NCBI GenBank assembly: GCA_934526125.1
Contig: CAKSZU010000060.1
Coordinates: 1 to 13,133, forward strand
Length of the DNA: 13,133 nt
Source: an uncultured Faecalibacterium sp.
GTDB lineage: Bacteria > Bacillota > Clostridia > Oscillospirales > Ruminococcaceae
Reading direction: 5' to 3'
The notes beneath the pieces are model-generated. The model was not told the DNA's origin. It ran no database searches and saw only the letters and a program-made list of their open reading frames with translations. The position numbers and the translations under genes were made by a program. Positions 13,085-13,133 of this stretch are shown here, piece after piece. Every line of letters starts with the position of its first letter. Positions within the stretch are counted from its first letter, which is position 1.

Positions 13085-13133
13085 GCAGCGGGATGCAGAC
13101 CATGCACCGCGGGTCTCCCTTCGTCCGCAGCAC
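13085..13133 (-). promoter_or_regulatory. Tetrahydrofolate riboswitch, 3' half of the aptamer, cut by the window edge
   Basis: The leader transcript reads CGAAG (13123-13119), a short GG-GAGA-CC hairpin with a GNRA loop, CGCGGTG, an 8-nt strand, then TGCATCC (13097-13091) and a GC-rich strand. The same blocks in the same order and nearly the same spacing form the 3' half of the known THF riboswitch class (Rfam THF), where CGAAG, CGCGGUG and UGCAUCC are conserved. The partner strands of P1 and P2 lie beyond the right edge, so the aptamer cannot be completed here. Context fits: a folate transporter and FolC are directly downstream behind a terminator. The comparison is from memory of the family, not from a covariance search. 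Confidence 0.75.

Overview
The window reads as chromosomal DNA of a GC-rich, anaerobic Firmicute of the Oscillospiraceae/Ruminococcaceae type. Faecalibacterium or a close relative is my best guess, from protein wording and gene content, not from a search. Supporting points are strong AGGAGG-type ribosome binding sites, promoters with TGn-extended -10 boxes, an NAD-linked PyrD/PyrK dihydroorotate dehydrogenase, a PepV-type dipeptidase, a DUF3842 protein and an ECF-type folate transporter. All genes but one (cysE) lie on the minus strand, and I see no mobile element, CRISPR array, tRNA or rRNA.

Region 1 (1-5174, minus strand) is a de novo pyrimidine operon, transcribed in the order pyrC, pyrF, pyrK, pyrD, pyrE, carA. 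carA runs off the left edge. The products cover carbamoyl phosphate (CarA), dihydroorotase, dihydroorotate dehydrogenase with its electron-transfer subunit, orotate phosphoribosyltransferase and OMP decarboxylase. Aspartate carbamoyltransferase and PyrR are not in the window. The first gene is preceded by a strong promoter, a short leader ORF with its own Shine-Dalgarno, a U-rich tract, and a perfect intrinsic terminator whose stem begins inside the leader stop codon. This is the architecture of E. coli pyrBI UTP-sensing attenuation, and it is the most interesting item here. A second promoter lies before pyrE.

Region 2 (5175-6122) holds the divergent plus-strand serine acetyltransferase gene cysE, with its own promoter and terminator.

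Region 3 (6127-10768, minus strand) is a likely transcription unit: MATE transporter, exonuclease III/AP endonuclease, PF06695 small membrane protein, M20 dipeptidase, DUF3842. A promoter lies before the MATE gene and a weaker one before the dipeptidase gene.

Region 4 (10769-11125) is AT-rich and lacks a convincing protein gene. It carries an 11-bp perfect inverted repeat, a related third box beside the MATE promoter, a plausible plus-strand promoter and a strong bidirectional terminator. Together these suggest a small RNA of about 170 nt.

Region 5 (11126-13133, minus strand) is a folate unit: folT (ECF S component) then folC. It is preceded by a terminator hairpin and by the 3' half of what I recognise as a tetrahydrofolate riboswitch, whose 5' half lies beyond the right edge.
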